Shown piece by piece: positions 31,097-41,958 of a stretch of 64,000 nucleotides of DNA; the stretch's first letter is position 1; every line of letters starts with the position of its first letter. The notes under the pieces are model-generated. The model was not told the origin of the DNA. It was given only the letters and a program-made list of their open reading frames with translations, and made no database searches. The stretch lies in assembly GCA_009731375.1 (NCBI GenBank), contig BJOX01000278.1:170863-234862 (forward strand), given 5' to 3'. A program made the position numbers and the translations under genes. The stretch is from Paulinella micropora (lineage: Eukaryota > Cercozoa > Imbricatea > Euglyphida).

Positions 31097-31654
31097 ATGA
31101 CCGAAGCAGAGACAGAACCAGAATCGGATGCTCAGTCTGGAATAGGTAAAGGATTAAGGACTGATGAAATAGATAACATAATGAAAAAACATAATTGGTA
31201 TTTGGGCACGATAGCCAGCGACCAAATCAACCAGTTAAGGCCAGAAAAAAGAAAAANNNNNNNNNNGAGAAAGAAGTATGGTTTTATTATGAACACACAA
31301 AAAAGTTCGCAACCAGGACAACATTGGATGGCTGTCTGGGTAAGCATAAACGGCGAAAAGAGTGTTGAAGTTTATGACCCGTTAGCAGAATATCAACCGA
31401 CTGAACTTTTCCAGCACCAGATGAAACAGCTAATAGATAAAAGCCGACCCGATAGTTATTTATTAATGAAGGTCAATCAAGTTAAGCAACAAAGCGACAC
31501 CTCAGATACCTGCGGATGGCACTCAATGCGGTTTCTTTTAGAGCGAGCGAAAGGAACCCGTTTTAAATTTGCCAGCGGATGGACTGACTTAAAAGAGAAG
31601 GAAGCGGAGCAGTTAAAAGCCCAGAACGGATATGGCTTTGATACATACATTTAA
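31097..31654 (+). CDS. Adenovirus-type (Ulp1-like) cysteine protease
   Basis: The 185-residue product has the ordered triad of the adenain/Ulp1 fold: His in GQHWMAVWV, Asp/Glu in VEVYDPLA and Cys in DTCGWHSMRFLL. Proteases of this family process capsid and core proteins in adenoviruses, polintons, virophages and PLVs. A 10-N gap at 31257-31266 removes a few residues before the histidine; the frame as given is preserved. An acidic leader precedes the domain. Stop TAA is followed by a T-rich TATA region and the penton-like gene. Confidence 0.8.
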   Translation: MTEAETEPESDAQSGIGKGLRTDEIDNIMKKHNWYLGTIASDQINQLRPEKRKXXXXRKKYGFIMNTQKSSQPGQHWMAVWVSINGEKSVEVYDPLAEYQPTELFQHQMKQLIDKSRPDSYLLMKVNQVKQQSDTSDTCGWHSMRFLLERAKGTRFKFASGWTDLKEKEAEQLKAQNGYGFDTYI

Positions 31655-31699
31655 CCAATTAAAACAAAAAATATATTTTCTATTATATATCCAAAAATA

Positions 31700-31723
31700 G
31701 AGGTGCGGAGACTAGTCTCTGCG
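31700..31723 (+). promoter_or_regulatory. Conserved 5' leader motif, copy 2
   Basis: GAGGTGCGGAG then ACTAGTCTCTGCG, directly before the ATG at 31724, behind TATTATATATCC. See copy 1 at 27796; the match covers about 21 of 24 bases. Confidence 0.4.
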
Positions 31724-32535
31724 ATGGATTATAGAGGAGGGCGAAGTAGCGGTATCTATTACATAAACAGTAAAAATAGGATAAACGGCACAGACAGCGA
31801 TTTCACTCACTCAATTGATATGAAGGGGTTAGATAACCCAACACATTGTAAAATACTTCATATCTATGTGCCGAAGTCGTATTATTCCGTCGCCAGCCCT
31901 TACAACACTTTTACTCTGAGTGAAGTTGGATTTGAGGCACTCATTACGATACCCGAAGGAAACTACACAATGAACAACTTAAAAAATAAGCTGGCCGAAG
32001 TGCTAACAGCAGATAGTCCCAACCATTACACATACACGATAATGAGCAACAATACCAACACCGACCCAGAAGACGGCAAGCTATTATTTACAGTAGCGGG
32101 CAACCTAGGAATTCAACCGCGGTTTATATTTGACACCGAAACTCGTATTCACGAAGTAATGGGTTTTGACCGCGACTCAACATATTTCTTGCTAATAATA
32201 CCATTAGGTCACCAAATGTCATAATCTTGACTGGTGAAAAAACATTATATCTTCAATCAGACCTCATTGGCGAAGGTGATAATCACGTATTACAGGAGAT
32301 ATATACAGCTAACGAAATCCCGTTCGGCTCTGTTATCTACGACGGCTCGGGAAGTGAATACGGAAAACGACTATCTACAAACTCAAACAATGTGTATCGG
32401 TTTTACTTGACTGACGAAAACGACCAATCGATTAACCTAAACGGTTTGGGTATTGTAATGACTTTGTTGATTTACCGTGAAACGAATTATTTTAATTTAT
32501 TTACTTCATTTTTTAATTTGTTGAAATCTAGATAG
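31724..32535 (+). CDS. Minor capsid / penton-like protein (frameshift)
   Basis: Starting MDYRGGRSSGIYYINSKNR, the protein has the layout of PLV penton-type minor capsid proteins: a polar start, HCKILHIYVPKSYYSV, then GNYTMNNLKNKLAEVL, then LTGEKTLYLQSDLIGE, EIPFGSVIYDG and a last block with YRFYLTDENDQSINLNGLG. A one-base shift near 32190 separates the two halves (the frame resumes at NNTIRSPNVIILTGEK). It stands just before the major capsid gene, the usual arrangement. The ATG at 31724 follows the conserved leader; the upstream in-frame ATG at 31703 lies within that leader and is rejected. Confidence 0.7.
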
Positions 32536-32621
32536 GGTAATTTTAGAATTATTTATTTATTTTTTTCTTCTATTAAAATATAGTGTCGTTAATTTACAAA
32601 CTACAAAACTAAAAAAGAAAA

Positions 32622-34237
32622 ATGTCAGTCCAATACGGTGGTGAACTCGTCCATCAGGCTAAGGAACTGCTCACTGGAAAGTATGAGTTAAATAAGCTTA
32701 CTAGCCGTGAAGGGTCAGCGAATATTACTCTCACCACCGCGGGCGGAAATGAAAGCACCTTTGAAATCCCTACTCGCCCTTTGAACCTTGCGAGGTCTGT
32801 GTTGCGATTTACTTACACCCCTGCGGCATCTGTGGGTTATAATCGTATTTTTATTGATTGTCTGTCTATGATTAGAACCATTGAATTGAGAACCCGAAGC
32901 GGTTTGTATTTGTGTAATCTCCAAAATGTCGGCAACTACACAAAGATTGTATGGAAGCCTGAAACTTGCTATCAAAAATTTATGACACTTGAAAATCACG
33001 GGGCTGGGTCGTCTAGTGGTGGAATGCTCCAAAAGTGTAATGCCCCAACCACATTTGCGACAAAAGCAACAAGTTATGCTAGAATTAATTCTATGAACAC
33101 TGCGGCGGTTGCGGCGGTTGCTGATGTCGACGCACACACTGCTATCGCAACAGGAGGTGGAAATACTTATACTGATGCTGCGGTCAATGCGGCAATTACT
33201 TCTCTTGAAAAAAAAATTAACACCGTCAAGAACAACCTTCGTGCCTTATCCACTACCATACAGGCCGAACTGGCTGATGCCTTTGACCATCCTGCTATTA
33301 CCGCTCGTCGTAAGGATGACTTGCTTGTTGCCGCAGGAACTGGTGCTGCTAGTTTTGTCAATGTGGCTTATGAAGAAGCCAAGTATTTTGAAGGAGGAAC
33401 TAATGCTCAACCAGACCCAGTTATCAATGTTAAACTTCCTTTGGGTATGCTGTTTGGCATCATTTTGAATTGGATAAGACTATCGGCTTCAACGAAATCC
33501 TGGACTTGCGAATTGTGTGGGAAGGAACCAATCGTGCTTTCTTCTATGGAACAGATGCGAAGAGTGTGGCTGCGGGAGCCTCTGCGACTGTTGTTGGAGC
33601 AGCTGTTTCAAACTTGAACTTGTTCCTATCCGTGCAAACAGACCCAAATGTCATCCTTGGTGTCCAGCAAAAGATTGCGGGTGAGGGCTTTCCATTCAAT
33701 ATTGAGTATCCCATCTCGTGGAAGCAAAGTCTTTCATCTACTCAGCAAAATTTTGTTATCAAAATGAACCGCTCGCAGGGTGAAAGAATTCGTCGTATCT
33801 ATACATCCGCCTTTCACAACACTGAGAGTGCTAATACAGCTTTTGATAATGATAACAGGGCGGATGCGAAAATTATTTCTTATTATACAACACTTGATGG
33901 GACCCGCCTTCAACAGTTTGATATTGACACTTCTGAGAATGAGGATTATATGATTTTGAAAGATAAGTTGAAGGGAAGTGCTATTTTGAATTCCGATGTC
34001 TACCATTACAACTGGTTCCACGTAGATACTTGGGACAACAACCGCCCTCTATGTGATAAGGATACTGACGGCTATGAGGTAAGCGGTTTGAGCCTAGACA
34101 CCGAGAGGCGATATGAATTCTCTTCAACTGTAAATCCTAATGCGAGTGGTAATGCCATAACTAATCTCAACCATTACACTTATGCTATTCTTCAACGAAG
34201 TGTGCTTGTTAAGGGAATTGAAATTTTGATGAGTTAA
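32622..34237 (+). CDS. Major capsid protein (double jelly-roll type, one frameshift)
   Basis: The gene encodes about 538 residues from MSVQYGGELVHQAKELL. A single missing T near 33465 shifts the frame; the homologous part at 53092 has ATTTTTGAA where this copy has ATTTTGAA, so the shift is a homopolymer deletion or error. Beta-rich composition, EYPISWKQSL, and the C-terminal block VYHYNWFHVDTWDNNRPL, plus its position between the penton-like and spike-like genes, identify it as the capsid subunit. A basic-free N-terminus is followed by an insertion with a coiled-coil-like EKKINTVKNNLRAL. A T-run/TATA region precedes the start. Confidence 0.8.
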
Positions 34238-34375
34238 ACCCCGCCAGTTAGGTAAGAGGTAGTAATTAATTTTTGATAGTTAATTTATTTTTTTATTGTA
34301 ATATACAACCTACGAAGCTTACACAAAACATTTTTTGAGGTTGTAGGAGGTTTTTTGTAAAAAAAAGCTCCTACT

Positions 34376-35626
34376 ATGACAACCCACCAGAGAAATTTGA
34401 TAGCACAAGACCCTAACGGAGACTTCGTAAATGTCAAAGTCGGATATGATGGAAGTATTGAAACCAATAATATGAAAACCGCTTTCGGCGAAGCATTAAA
34501 TAGTCAATTAACACCAGTTGTTCAGGAGATTTTTCCCTACACTGTTAATACACGGATATGGACATTAACTCAAACTAATGCGACAGTTTCATTTAATGCG
34601 AATATGGCTGAATTGAAAACACAAGCAAATAATACCGCGAGTGCCATCCTAACAAGTAAAAGAAGAATAAAATATCGGACTGGTATGGGGGTAGTAGCCC
34701 GTTTCACTGCTTTATGGACGACTGATGATATGAAAACATATTATTCGTGTGTAGGAATTGGTGAAAGTGATTTTTCAAATGGTTTCTATTTTTATAAAAC
34801 TGATGCTGGAATGAATATTCTACAAGCCAAAGGAGGAGCGACTACTTATATCCCGCAAGCAACCTGGGATGACCCTTGTGATGGAAGCAAAGATATGCCC
34901 GTCATTCTTTGGAATAAGGGAAATGTATTTCAAATTCAATTCCAGTATTTAGGATTTGGTGCTATTAAGTTTTCAATTGAGAACCCCACGACTGGCAAAT
35001 TCCAGCAAGTCCATATGATTAAGTATGCGAATGCCAATACTGGTGTCAGTCTGCGAAACACAACATTACCATTTACAGCACTAATGAGGAATGATGCTTC
35101 TATTGGAATTCAAAACCTTAAAACCGCGAGTGTTGGATTATTCGTAGAAGGAACTAACACTATTAATTCAAGCATGTCAAACGAAGCGGAAGGAAGTAAG
35201 GCGGCGAGCACCACGGAAAGCCCAATCCTCAGCATAAAAAATAAAACAACTTTTAATGGTGGTGCTACGAATTATTCAATCGTTTATCCATCCCTCGTGA
35301 GCATATCAAACGAAGACACCAAAGTTAATATAGTGCGAATTGTGAAAACAACTGGAACACTTACGGCGGAGAACTTTGCTGATATTGATGCCACAACTTC
35401 AATCGTGTCCAAAGATACTAGTGCGACTGCTCTCGGCGGTGCCACTATAACTGATGTCATTCTTAAACTTTATGTTAATGCTACTTCTAGCCAGCTTATT
35501 GACCTGCGAACTTACGACATACAACTATCTCCTGGTGAAAATCTAACATTTTTACAAAAGTCTGTCGCGACGGTTAATAATGGAGGAAATGTGAGTGTTA
35601 TTGCTAATTTCTTAGAAGACCATTGA
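34376..35626 (+). CDS. Spike/adhesin-like structural protein
   Basis: An intact 416-residue frame starting MTTHQRNLIAQDPNGDFVNV. A polar N-terminal peptide contains VGYDGSIETNNMKTAFGEAL; a body follows with RIKYRTGMGVVARFTALW, FSNGFYFYKTD and KFSIENPTTGKFQ. This arrangement (TAFGE, then R.G.G...RFTA) is one I know from phage-like and algal-virus structural proteins of unclear role, probably receptor-binding or capsid-decorating. A second, broken copy lies at 54032-55275 with the same neighbours. It follows the major capsid gene after 138 bases with a T-run/TATA promoter-like spacer and a GTAGGAGG/AAAAAAGCTCC hairpin-capable region (34340-34370). Confidence 0.65.
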   Translation: MTTHQRNLIAQDPNGDFVNVKVGYDGSIETNNMKTAFGEALNSQLTPVVQEIFPYTVNTRIWTLTQTNATVSFNANMAELKTQANNTASAILTSKRRIKYRTGMGVVARFTALWTTDDMKTYYSCVGIGESDFSNGFYFYKTDAGMNILQAKGGATTYIPQATWDDPCDGSKDMPVILWNKGNVFQIQFQYLGFGAIKFSIENPTTGKFQQVHMIKYANANTGVSLRNTTLPFTALMRNDASIGIQNLKTASVGLFVEGTNTINSSMSNEAEGSKAASTTESPILSIKNKTTFNGGATNYSIVYPSLVSISNEDTKVNIVRIVKTTGTLTAENFADIDATTSIVSKDTSATALGGATITDVILKLYVNATSSQLIDLRTYDIQLSPGENLTFLQKSVATVNNGGNVSVIANFLEDH

Positions 35627-35675
35627 TGTGAATATATATTTATTTTTGTAATATTTTTTTATACAATATAGTAAT

Positions 35676-35957
35676 ATGTATAGTCGTAAGTTGTATGTTG
35701 TGGGTGGTAGGCGGTTTCTAACAAAAACATCTATCAAATCCTACATAAGAAGAATAATAAACAAATATAACGATGGTAAAGTGCTGAACCCAGAAGATAG
35801 CAATTTCGTGCTAGACCTAATAACCCATCACCCTTGTCTAAAAAATGGCATCATTGATGTTGAAAGTAATTTGACCACGGGGAGAAAACACTTTCGTGTA
35901 GATGGTAAGCCGTTTTCTTGGAATTGCTGTGTTGACCTCATAGGGCTTAGCAAATAA
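35676..35957 (+). CDS. DUF3223-like protein, 93 aa
   Basis: RRFLTKTSIKSYIRRIINKY followed by DSNFVLDLITHHPC and HFRVDGKPFSWNCCVDLIG follows the pattern of the DUF3223 family known from plants and large algal viruses (helix, Hp motif, then F.V.DG...S...C). Biochemical role is not established. It is followed 7 bases later by another small gene, so the two are probably read from one transcript starting after the TATA-rich stretch at 35640-35672. Confidence 0.55.
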   Translation: MYSRKLYVVGGRRFLTKTSIKSYIRRIINKYNDGKVLNPEDSNFVLDLITHHPCLKNGIIDVESNLTTGRKHFRVDGKPFSWNCCVDLIGLSK

Positions 35958-35964
35958 AAAAAAA

Positions 35965-36285
35965 ATGGCGAGAGTGATAAAAGAAGCGAGCAGGAATACG
36001 ATAAGACCGCAAATACAAGAATATCTTGACATCGTGGCTATTGATGTATTCGTAGAACCACGATACATATGCGAAATAAGTGGTGATATATATGAGCGGG
36101 TTGATGTCCACGTAGACCACCACTTTGACATCATACAATTCAAAGACATCCTTAAACAATATCTTGAAGTAAATAGAGAATTAGAAGTTGAAGACAACCT
36201 TTTGAAAGAACCGCATTTTACTAGGTTTAGCGACTTTCACAAACAGAAAGCAATACTGCGAATTATAAAAAAGAAATCAGTATAA
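35965..36285 (+). CDS. Small HNH/zinc-like viral protein, 106 aa
   Basis: After a helical N-terminus (IRPQIQEYLDIVAID) comes RYICEISGDIYERVDVHVDHHFD, a Cys then DVHVDHH signature that resembles small HNH-like or DUF3223-associated domains in algal viruses, and an end FHKQKAILRIIKKK. Catalytic function is not proven. Closely spaced with the preceding gene. Confidence 0.5.
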   Translation: MARVIKEASRNTIRPQIQEYLDIVAIDVFVEPRYICEISGDIYERVDVHVDHHFDIIQFKDILKQYLEVNRELEVEDNLLKEPHFTRFSDFHKQKAILRIIKKKSV

Positions 36286-36324
36286 GAGGTAAAATGTATC
36301 TCTTAGTAATACGGTAAATACCTC

Positions 36325-36509
36325 CTACAAATACTTTTTCACTTCATCTTTATTCTTAAACCACGGCTGTTGAACTAGCCATTCTAGATATTCTTTGTCA
36401 ATCTTGGCAACATCTTCAATTTTTTATGTATATATTTTCCATATTGTAGAACTTTATTTACTTCTTCCTCTTCATCGGGAATTTCTTCTTTTGCTTCGGC
36501 TTCGCTCAT
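36325..36509 (-). pseudogene. DUF3820-like small protein, one-base deletion
   Basis: The ATG at 36507-36509 opens an acidic leader (MSEAEAKEEIPDEEEEVNK), then LQYGKYIHKK, where one A is missing from an A run near 36425. In the next frame the domain continues as DVAKIDKEYLEWLVQQPW and ends KKYL with TAG at 36325. This is the same (F/Y)GKY.G.KI.D(I/V)AK.D..Y(I/L)EWLV.QPW motif as the neighbouring gene, so it is a tandem paralog. The shift may be a sequencing error. Confidence 0.6.
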
Positions 36510-36564
36510 TGTACCTCCTACGTCGGTAGACAGTATATATTATATAAAAATTTATTTATTATAA

Positions 36565-36840
36565 TCATAAATACCTTTTCAATTCGTCTTTATTACTACA
36601 CCACGGCTGACGAACCAACCATTCGATATATGGCTTATCAATCTTGGCGATGTCTTCTATTTTTTTGCCTTTGTATTTGCCGAAGTGAAATGTGTCTTTG
36701 GGTTGAGCATTTCTCATTTCTTCAATCGCTTTTATTTCGTCGTGGATTACCTTTTGGACATCTTCCAACGAGAAGGATTTTTTTTCGCCTTCAATTGATA
36801 GTTGTTGAAACTTCTCGCACAGTCTAGTAAGGGTAGACAT
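36565..36840 (-). CDS. DUF3820-like small protein, 91 aa
   Basis: The N-terminal half is helical (MSTLTRLCEKFQQLSIEGEK, then DVQKVIHDEIKAIEEM). The C-terminal half, FHFGKYKGKKIEDIAKID followed by YIEWLVRQPW, matches the DUF3820-type motif often found with DNA-exonuclease proteins; its own activity is unknown. A shortened paralog lies immediately downstream (36325) and a broken homolog at 55772 in the right fragment, beside the spike-like gene as here. Confidence 0.65.
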   Translation of the reverse strand: MSTLTRLCEKFQQLSIEGEKKSFSLEDVQKVIHDEIKAIEEMRNAQPKDTFHFGKYKGKKIEDIAKIDKPYIEWLVRQPWCSNKDELKRYL

Positions 36841-36894
36841 AGTAGAGTGTATATAGTAGGAAGGAAAAAAATTAAATAATTAATAATATACGAA

Positions 36895-37206
36895 ATGTCT
36901 GAGTGGATTAAGTTTGTTAAGGCTTACTCCGTCAAACACAAAATAAGCTATGGGGAGGCATTGAAAAAGGCGGGCAAGGAATACAGAAAACAAAAAGGAG
37001 GCAATGCGGAGTTGTCTGAGGATGTCTATTGGCCGCGGCCAGATAAGGGAGCTAACGGATGGAAGCCAGTAGCCAGCAAAGAAAAATCAACAGTGTATGA
37101 AAAAGATGGTAAGGCGATTGTGGCATTTAGAGGCTCCGCTGATAAGCGAGACCTGCTAACCGACGTCGCCTTGGTGAAGGGTGTATTAAAAAGAACTCCA
37201 AGATAT
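36895..37206 (+). pseudogene. Class 3 lipase, 5' part, split by a transposon
   Basis: This part encodes about 104 residues: a helical leader (MSEWIKFVKAYSVKHKISYG), then VYWPRPDKGANGW and AIVAFRGSADKRDLLTD, the FRG(S/T).....D.LTD motif of class 3 lipases. The frame then enters the transposon's inverted repeat. The remainder, with the nucleophile, is at 46073-46451; removal of the insertion plus one copy of the ATAT target duplication gives one uninterrupted 228-codon frame. Lipases of this type occur in other PLVs and may help membrane passage. Confidence 0.8.
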
Positions 37207-37820
37207 AACAACTATTTCGGCAAAAGGTACATGTACCTTTGGAACCAAATTTCCTACAGCGTAGTAGAGAGGAAACGGATGAACAAAGGAAATGATGCGA
37301 AATCAATTTAATTATATTTATTAATTCATTTAAATTATATTTGAATGAAATTATTAAATATTTTCAAAAAAAGTTCAACTTTATCATCATATTGTATTTC
37401 ATAAAAAAATCAACTTAAAGTCACATAGACAACGCTATGACAAACTACCGGAAACAAGAGGAAACCCGTAATTTAGCTTCCATTTGCTGCTGCAAACGAT
37501 TTTAAAACAAATTTATTAACAATTTATTGAATAATCATTAAACTTAAACTTGTGACTTGAATTTTTTTTTCGAAAAGTGTCACAAAAAATCCAACTTGAA
37601 GTCACATAGACAACGCTATGAAAAAATACCGAAACGACAGGAAACCCGTAATTTAGCTTCCATTTGCTGCTGCAAATGATTCTAAAACAAATTTATTAAT
37701 AATTTATTGAATAATCATTCAACTTCAACTTAAGATTGAACTTTTTTTCTTTCAAAAAGTCACAGTTCGTAAATTCAGAAATGAAGTCATCCAGTAATTA
37801 TTAATATTAACGAGGCAACG
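37203..37820 (+). repeat. Left inverted repeat of the nested transposon
   Basis: Matches the reverse complement of 45456-46076 with scattered differences. It contains two tandem units of about 175 bases (near 37392-37565 and 37566-37745), each with CACATAGACAACGCTATGA and the block CCGTAATTTAGCTTCCATTT. It lies 3' of the split lipase and holds no gene. Confidence 0.88.
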
Positions 37821-37929
37821 AGTTGGCAGAACTAAATTTGGCTGCTTAGATCTCTCAACACGACAGAAGAGTCTGAAAATACAGATCGGCAGCCGCGACC
37901 TCACGCTCTTCAGTAACCCACAACCTGAC

Positions 37930-40900
37930 TTAGGCGATTTCCGGGAGAAATGCTGAAGGAAGAGCAGAAGGGCCAGCGTCTTCAGAGTCGGTGTCAGAGT
38001 CTGTTACCATTCTCTCAACAATGCGTCGCCGTCTGCGAGATTTGGGTCGTGTTGGCAGTTGATCATGGAGCTGAACCTCTGCCTTTGACTCGAGCGCTGC
38101 TTCCGCGGACTGCTGGGCTGACGGGGCGGCCGAGGGGGGGATGAGAGGCTGTTCATCATCGCTGGATGAGGGTTCTGATTCGCTAGAGCTTTTACTGCTC
38201 ATGCTTTCTGCTTCCAAATCGCTTTCCCGTTCGTCCTCCTGAATCGACTCACTTTCTTCTGATTCTGAGCTCCGGGCCCTATGACGGCCTCTGCCAACCC
38301 GACCACGTGCACCACCCCTTCTGGGACGAGCCCGTCTCGCACGAGCGCGAGCGCGACCACGACCACGACCACGAACAGCTTCAGAAGCAAGAGCACCGAC
38401 TGGTGCGACTGGTGCGGCCGCGGCCGCGGGCCGACCCTTCACCTCACTACCTTCCTTCCCGGTTTTGCACTCGCAATTCAGGGAATGGACATAAACGGCA
38501 TCGATTAAAATTGCCTTTCTCCCTAAATGCAAAATGCAAATGAGTTTCACAGGCAGGCAAACTGATATTATCAGTGACTGTCTGACGATGCACGGCCAGC
38601 CAGGCTTTTAGTTGAGCGACAGTGGCCTTTGCCAGTGCAGGTGCTCCTGATTGCAGCAATCGATCCACTTTGTCGGCATCGGGAGGGGGGGGGGGGGGTT
38701 GTTGAAATCCCAAACCTATTAGGAACAGGAGAACATGCAAAAGGAAGCTGCCAGAACAACGATTGTACCTCACTAGCGTCCAACAATCTGCATCCTCTCC
38801 AGGCTGGGTGAGGAGGGGCGGTGCCATCGTTCCGGAAGTTGACCCGCGGCATGCGGAGACGTTCTTCCTCACTCAGCAAATACTCAGCGGAAATGCGCGC
38901 CTCCCTATCAGATGGCACAGCCCACAAGTCAGCAGGTAATACATCCAACACACGTACATTAACCTGCCACTGCTTGCCAGCAGCATCAGTACAAGTGAAA
39001 TGAGCCGGTCTACCTGCCAGCCCTCCCGCACCCTCTTCACCATCCCAAACTATCCATTTCTCATTGAGCAAGTGGCCATCCTTTAAAATATCCTCGAACC
39101 ACTCTCTTTCCTGTGCTGAACAGTACTTTTGCGCAACCTTGCGGACATTCTTTGAGATTTCTTCAGTTACCCAAGGCACAGGTGGGAGTTTTTCTGGACG
39201 GTGGGCAGGGTTTGGGGGCTGCACGTAAGGACGCAAATCTTTACCCTCTACACTATCGTTCTCACCTCGCCACTTCTGCTCGGCATGACCCCAGACCTTG
39301 TACCTTACTCCAGGAAGATATTTGGAAGCAACGTCACCGGCCTTCAAAAAAAATACATATGTATATATCAAAGTCAAATGCGATGCAAGGTTACCTCGTA
39401 CTGGTACGCAAGAGGGCGCTTGTAGTGCTTCAGATGCTTGTTCCTGCACTGCTCAAAATACCCTCGCCAATCATAATCGGAATTAACCAGCATCAAAACG
39501 TAATTTTCCGAGTTTTTTTTAAAGACCAATCAGGAGTTTGAACAAAGCTTGCGCGACATTGGTTGTGAACAGAGTAGTTCGCCAACCGACATGTCGCATG
39601 ATATAAAAAACCTGATCTTGCAGATTGTCGGAGTGGTTCCTGACTAGGCGGTGAGTTCTGATGCGTGCTTTCCACCCCACAAAAACAAGGTGGGAAAAAA
39701 AAAGCATCATGACCACATCTGTATTCTCTGGCCCACCATCCCAATTCATAAACAAGTCAGCAGTAGATGTGGTTTTAGGATCCCAAACCTCAGCCCGCAA
39801 AAGATGGTATAAAATGGTGATGTTGGCATTTGTGCAGTGAGCAATGTTAGGCAAGTGGGTGAGTATGTAACGAGTGCCTGAGGCATGTGATGTTGCCCCA
39901 CCTGCTAGCAGTTTGAGAACATACAAGTTGCGGAAGTCGGGATTTGACCTGTTGCAACCCGGTATGTAAAAAGGCTTAGTCATATCAATATTCCAGGTAT
40001 TGACTTTGCCCGGGACAAGCTGCCTATATAAAAAAGAAGTAATAATAATGAGAATAAAAATAATAATAATAATGAGAAATAATAGAGAGAGAGAGAGAGA
40101 GGGTTATGCTGTGTACTACGAGTTCATGGAGCCAATCCGGTTGGCTCGATGAACTTTGTTGTGGACTTGGGATTTCTGGCACCACTCAAGTGCCAGAGCC
40201 TCAGAGTTGAAACCCTTCTTCTGCTGAGCTGCTAGATCAGCACAAACCGCGCAAATAGCGTAATTGCCATCACGGACCCACTTAACCTGCTGGAAATCGC
40301 GGCGCAAAACTAACCTAATTAAACCTTCACCCGGGGGGAAATTAGGCTTGCAATGTGCCCCACACACCATGCCAGTCACAGCAGCAGCCCAACCATTCCG
40401 GACATGAGCTAAAAGGACAGGAAAATTTTGTATGTCCTGCAGATGCCATATGCCATCCGCTGTAGTCTCGCAGTCAACCACAAAGAATTGGACGAGCATG
40501 ACATAAATTACATCTTGCTGGTCGGTTTGGTCAACAAAGGCACGGGTGTCAAACCTCATGTTTTGCACAAAAAGAAACCTCGCCCTCCGCATGATTTTAC
40601 CCCCCACACCGTGAATTCTCATCCACATGGTTTTGCACACAACAACCCGTCTGTACCGGAATTTTGTTGTGAAATTGGGGCCTGACATGCTCTGCAGCTG
40701 CCCAACCAACCAAGCCTTTAGCTGTGCTCGAGACATAGCAACCGTATCAGAACGAGACAACACAGCATGAACAGGACTCACCCATGCATGACATTTCAAT
40801 TGCTTGCAACATACAGATTTTATCTCATGCACAAGCTCTCTGAAACACATGCCAAGCAGCTGCTTGCGCGAGCCTGGCCTCACCTGTTTGGGCTGTCCTT

Positions 40901-41503
40901 TCCTGCGCTTAACATATATGTATGAACGCAAAGGGTCTTTGCGTGCACGCGCAACATGGGACACAGGCAAACCAAGGACCTTATACAGAGGCTCATTGCT
41001 CAACTGCCAGTCATGCTGCCCTCTGGGAGTTGCCTTGCGCTCTTCCTGACACATAATTCACAAAAGGGAAGAGTGAGTAAGGAAAGATAGAAAGTAAGAA
41101 AACAAGAAAGCAAGCAAGCAGGAAAGAGAAAAGAAAGAAAGAAAACCAGAAGAGACTCGTGAAAGCCATCCCAGTTGCAGTCGTCTGTTACATTCTCGGT
41201 CTCAGTCATACAGCTCTCTTCCTTGGGTGATTGCCTAGGCGTCTCGGTTGTTCTCAGACTGCCCTCGCAGTCCTCCTCTTCATCACCGGTGCCCAGCAAG
41301 GTCGCCCAATCACCATACACACGGCTCGGAACCCCAACGGTTTGTGCAGTTAAAGTAGAAGTGTGTGTGCCTTCTTCGTCGTCTGAGACCAGGGCTGCTA
41401 ACCAGCCCTGCATCTCTTCCTTAGCCATGTCAAGCAACGTACCAGTACCTAAGAAGAGTAAGAACAGTGCAGCATATTCATTTTCCGACACACGGTGGTT
41501 CAA
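37930..41503 (-). CDS. DDE-type transposase-like gene, several exons
   Basis: Blocks from 41503 down to 37930 form one leftward gene interrupted by introns or frame changes. In order: acidic N-terminal region (about 41170-41470); CKQLKCHAWVSPVHAVL; QFFVVDCETTADGIWHLQ; VCGAHCKPN and YAICAVCADLA, cysteine pairs; PFYIPGCNRSNPDFRNLYVL; LFMNWDGGPENTD, which carries a likely catalytic Asp, and HRLVRNHSDNLQDQVFY, resembling the GHTH..D..F end motif of DUF7869-like DDE proteins. A C-terminal region (39449-38571) follows, then an RG/SR-rich tail. The acceptor TTTTTTTTGAAG before AGDVASKYLPG at about 39344 supports an intron. Likely the enzyme that moved this element. Confidence 0.6.
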
Positions 41504-41958
41504 AAGGAATTTTCAAAGTGTAACCACAAGATAAACACACATAAAACGAAACTAAAAAAGACTCCCAAAAAAAAAGGTGTACAGTTTGGGAACATGCTAT
41601 CATGTTGATATTTTTGCTGCAGGTTTTTGAGAACAGTGCAGCATATTCATTTTCCGACACACGGTTCAAAAGGAATTTTCAAAGTGTAACCACAAGATAA
41701 ACACACATAAACGAAACAAAAAAACTCCCAAAGAAAAAGGTGTACAGTTTGGGAACATGCTATCATGTTGATATTTTTGCTGCAGGTTTTTAAGAACAGT
41801 GCAGCATATTCATTTTCCGACACACGGTTCACAAGGAATTTTCAAAGTGTAACCATAAGATAAACACACATAAAACGAAACTTAAAAAAAGACGCCCAAA
41901 GAAAAAGGTGTACAGTGTGGGAATATGCTATCATGTTGATATTTTTGCTGCAGGTTTT
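41462..41958. repeat. Three tandem ~165-bp repeats between divergent transposon genes
   Basis: Copies at 41462-41630, 41631-41793 and 41794-41958 share GAACAGTGCAGCATATTCAT through GCTGCAGGTTTTT. Each minus-strand copy can encode a start MNRVSENEYAALF, so the transposase 5' end (or a promoter with a first exon) has been triplicated. Region 41959-42165 is single-copy and holds no obvious gene. Confidence 0.8.
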
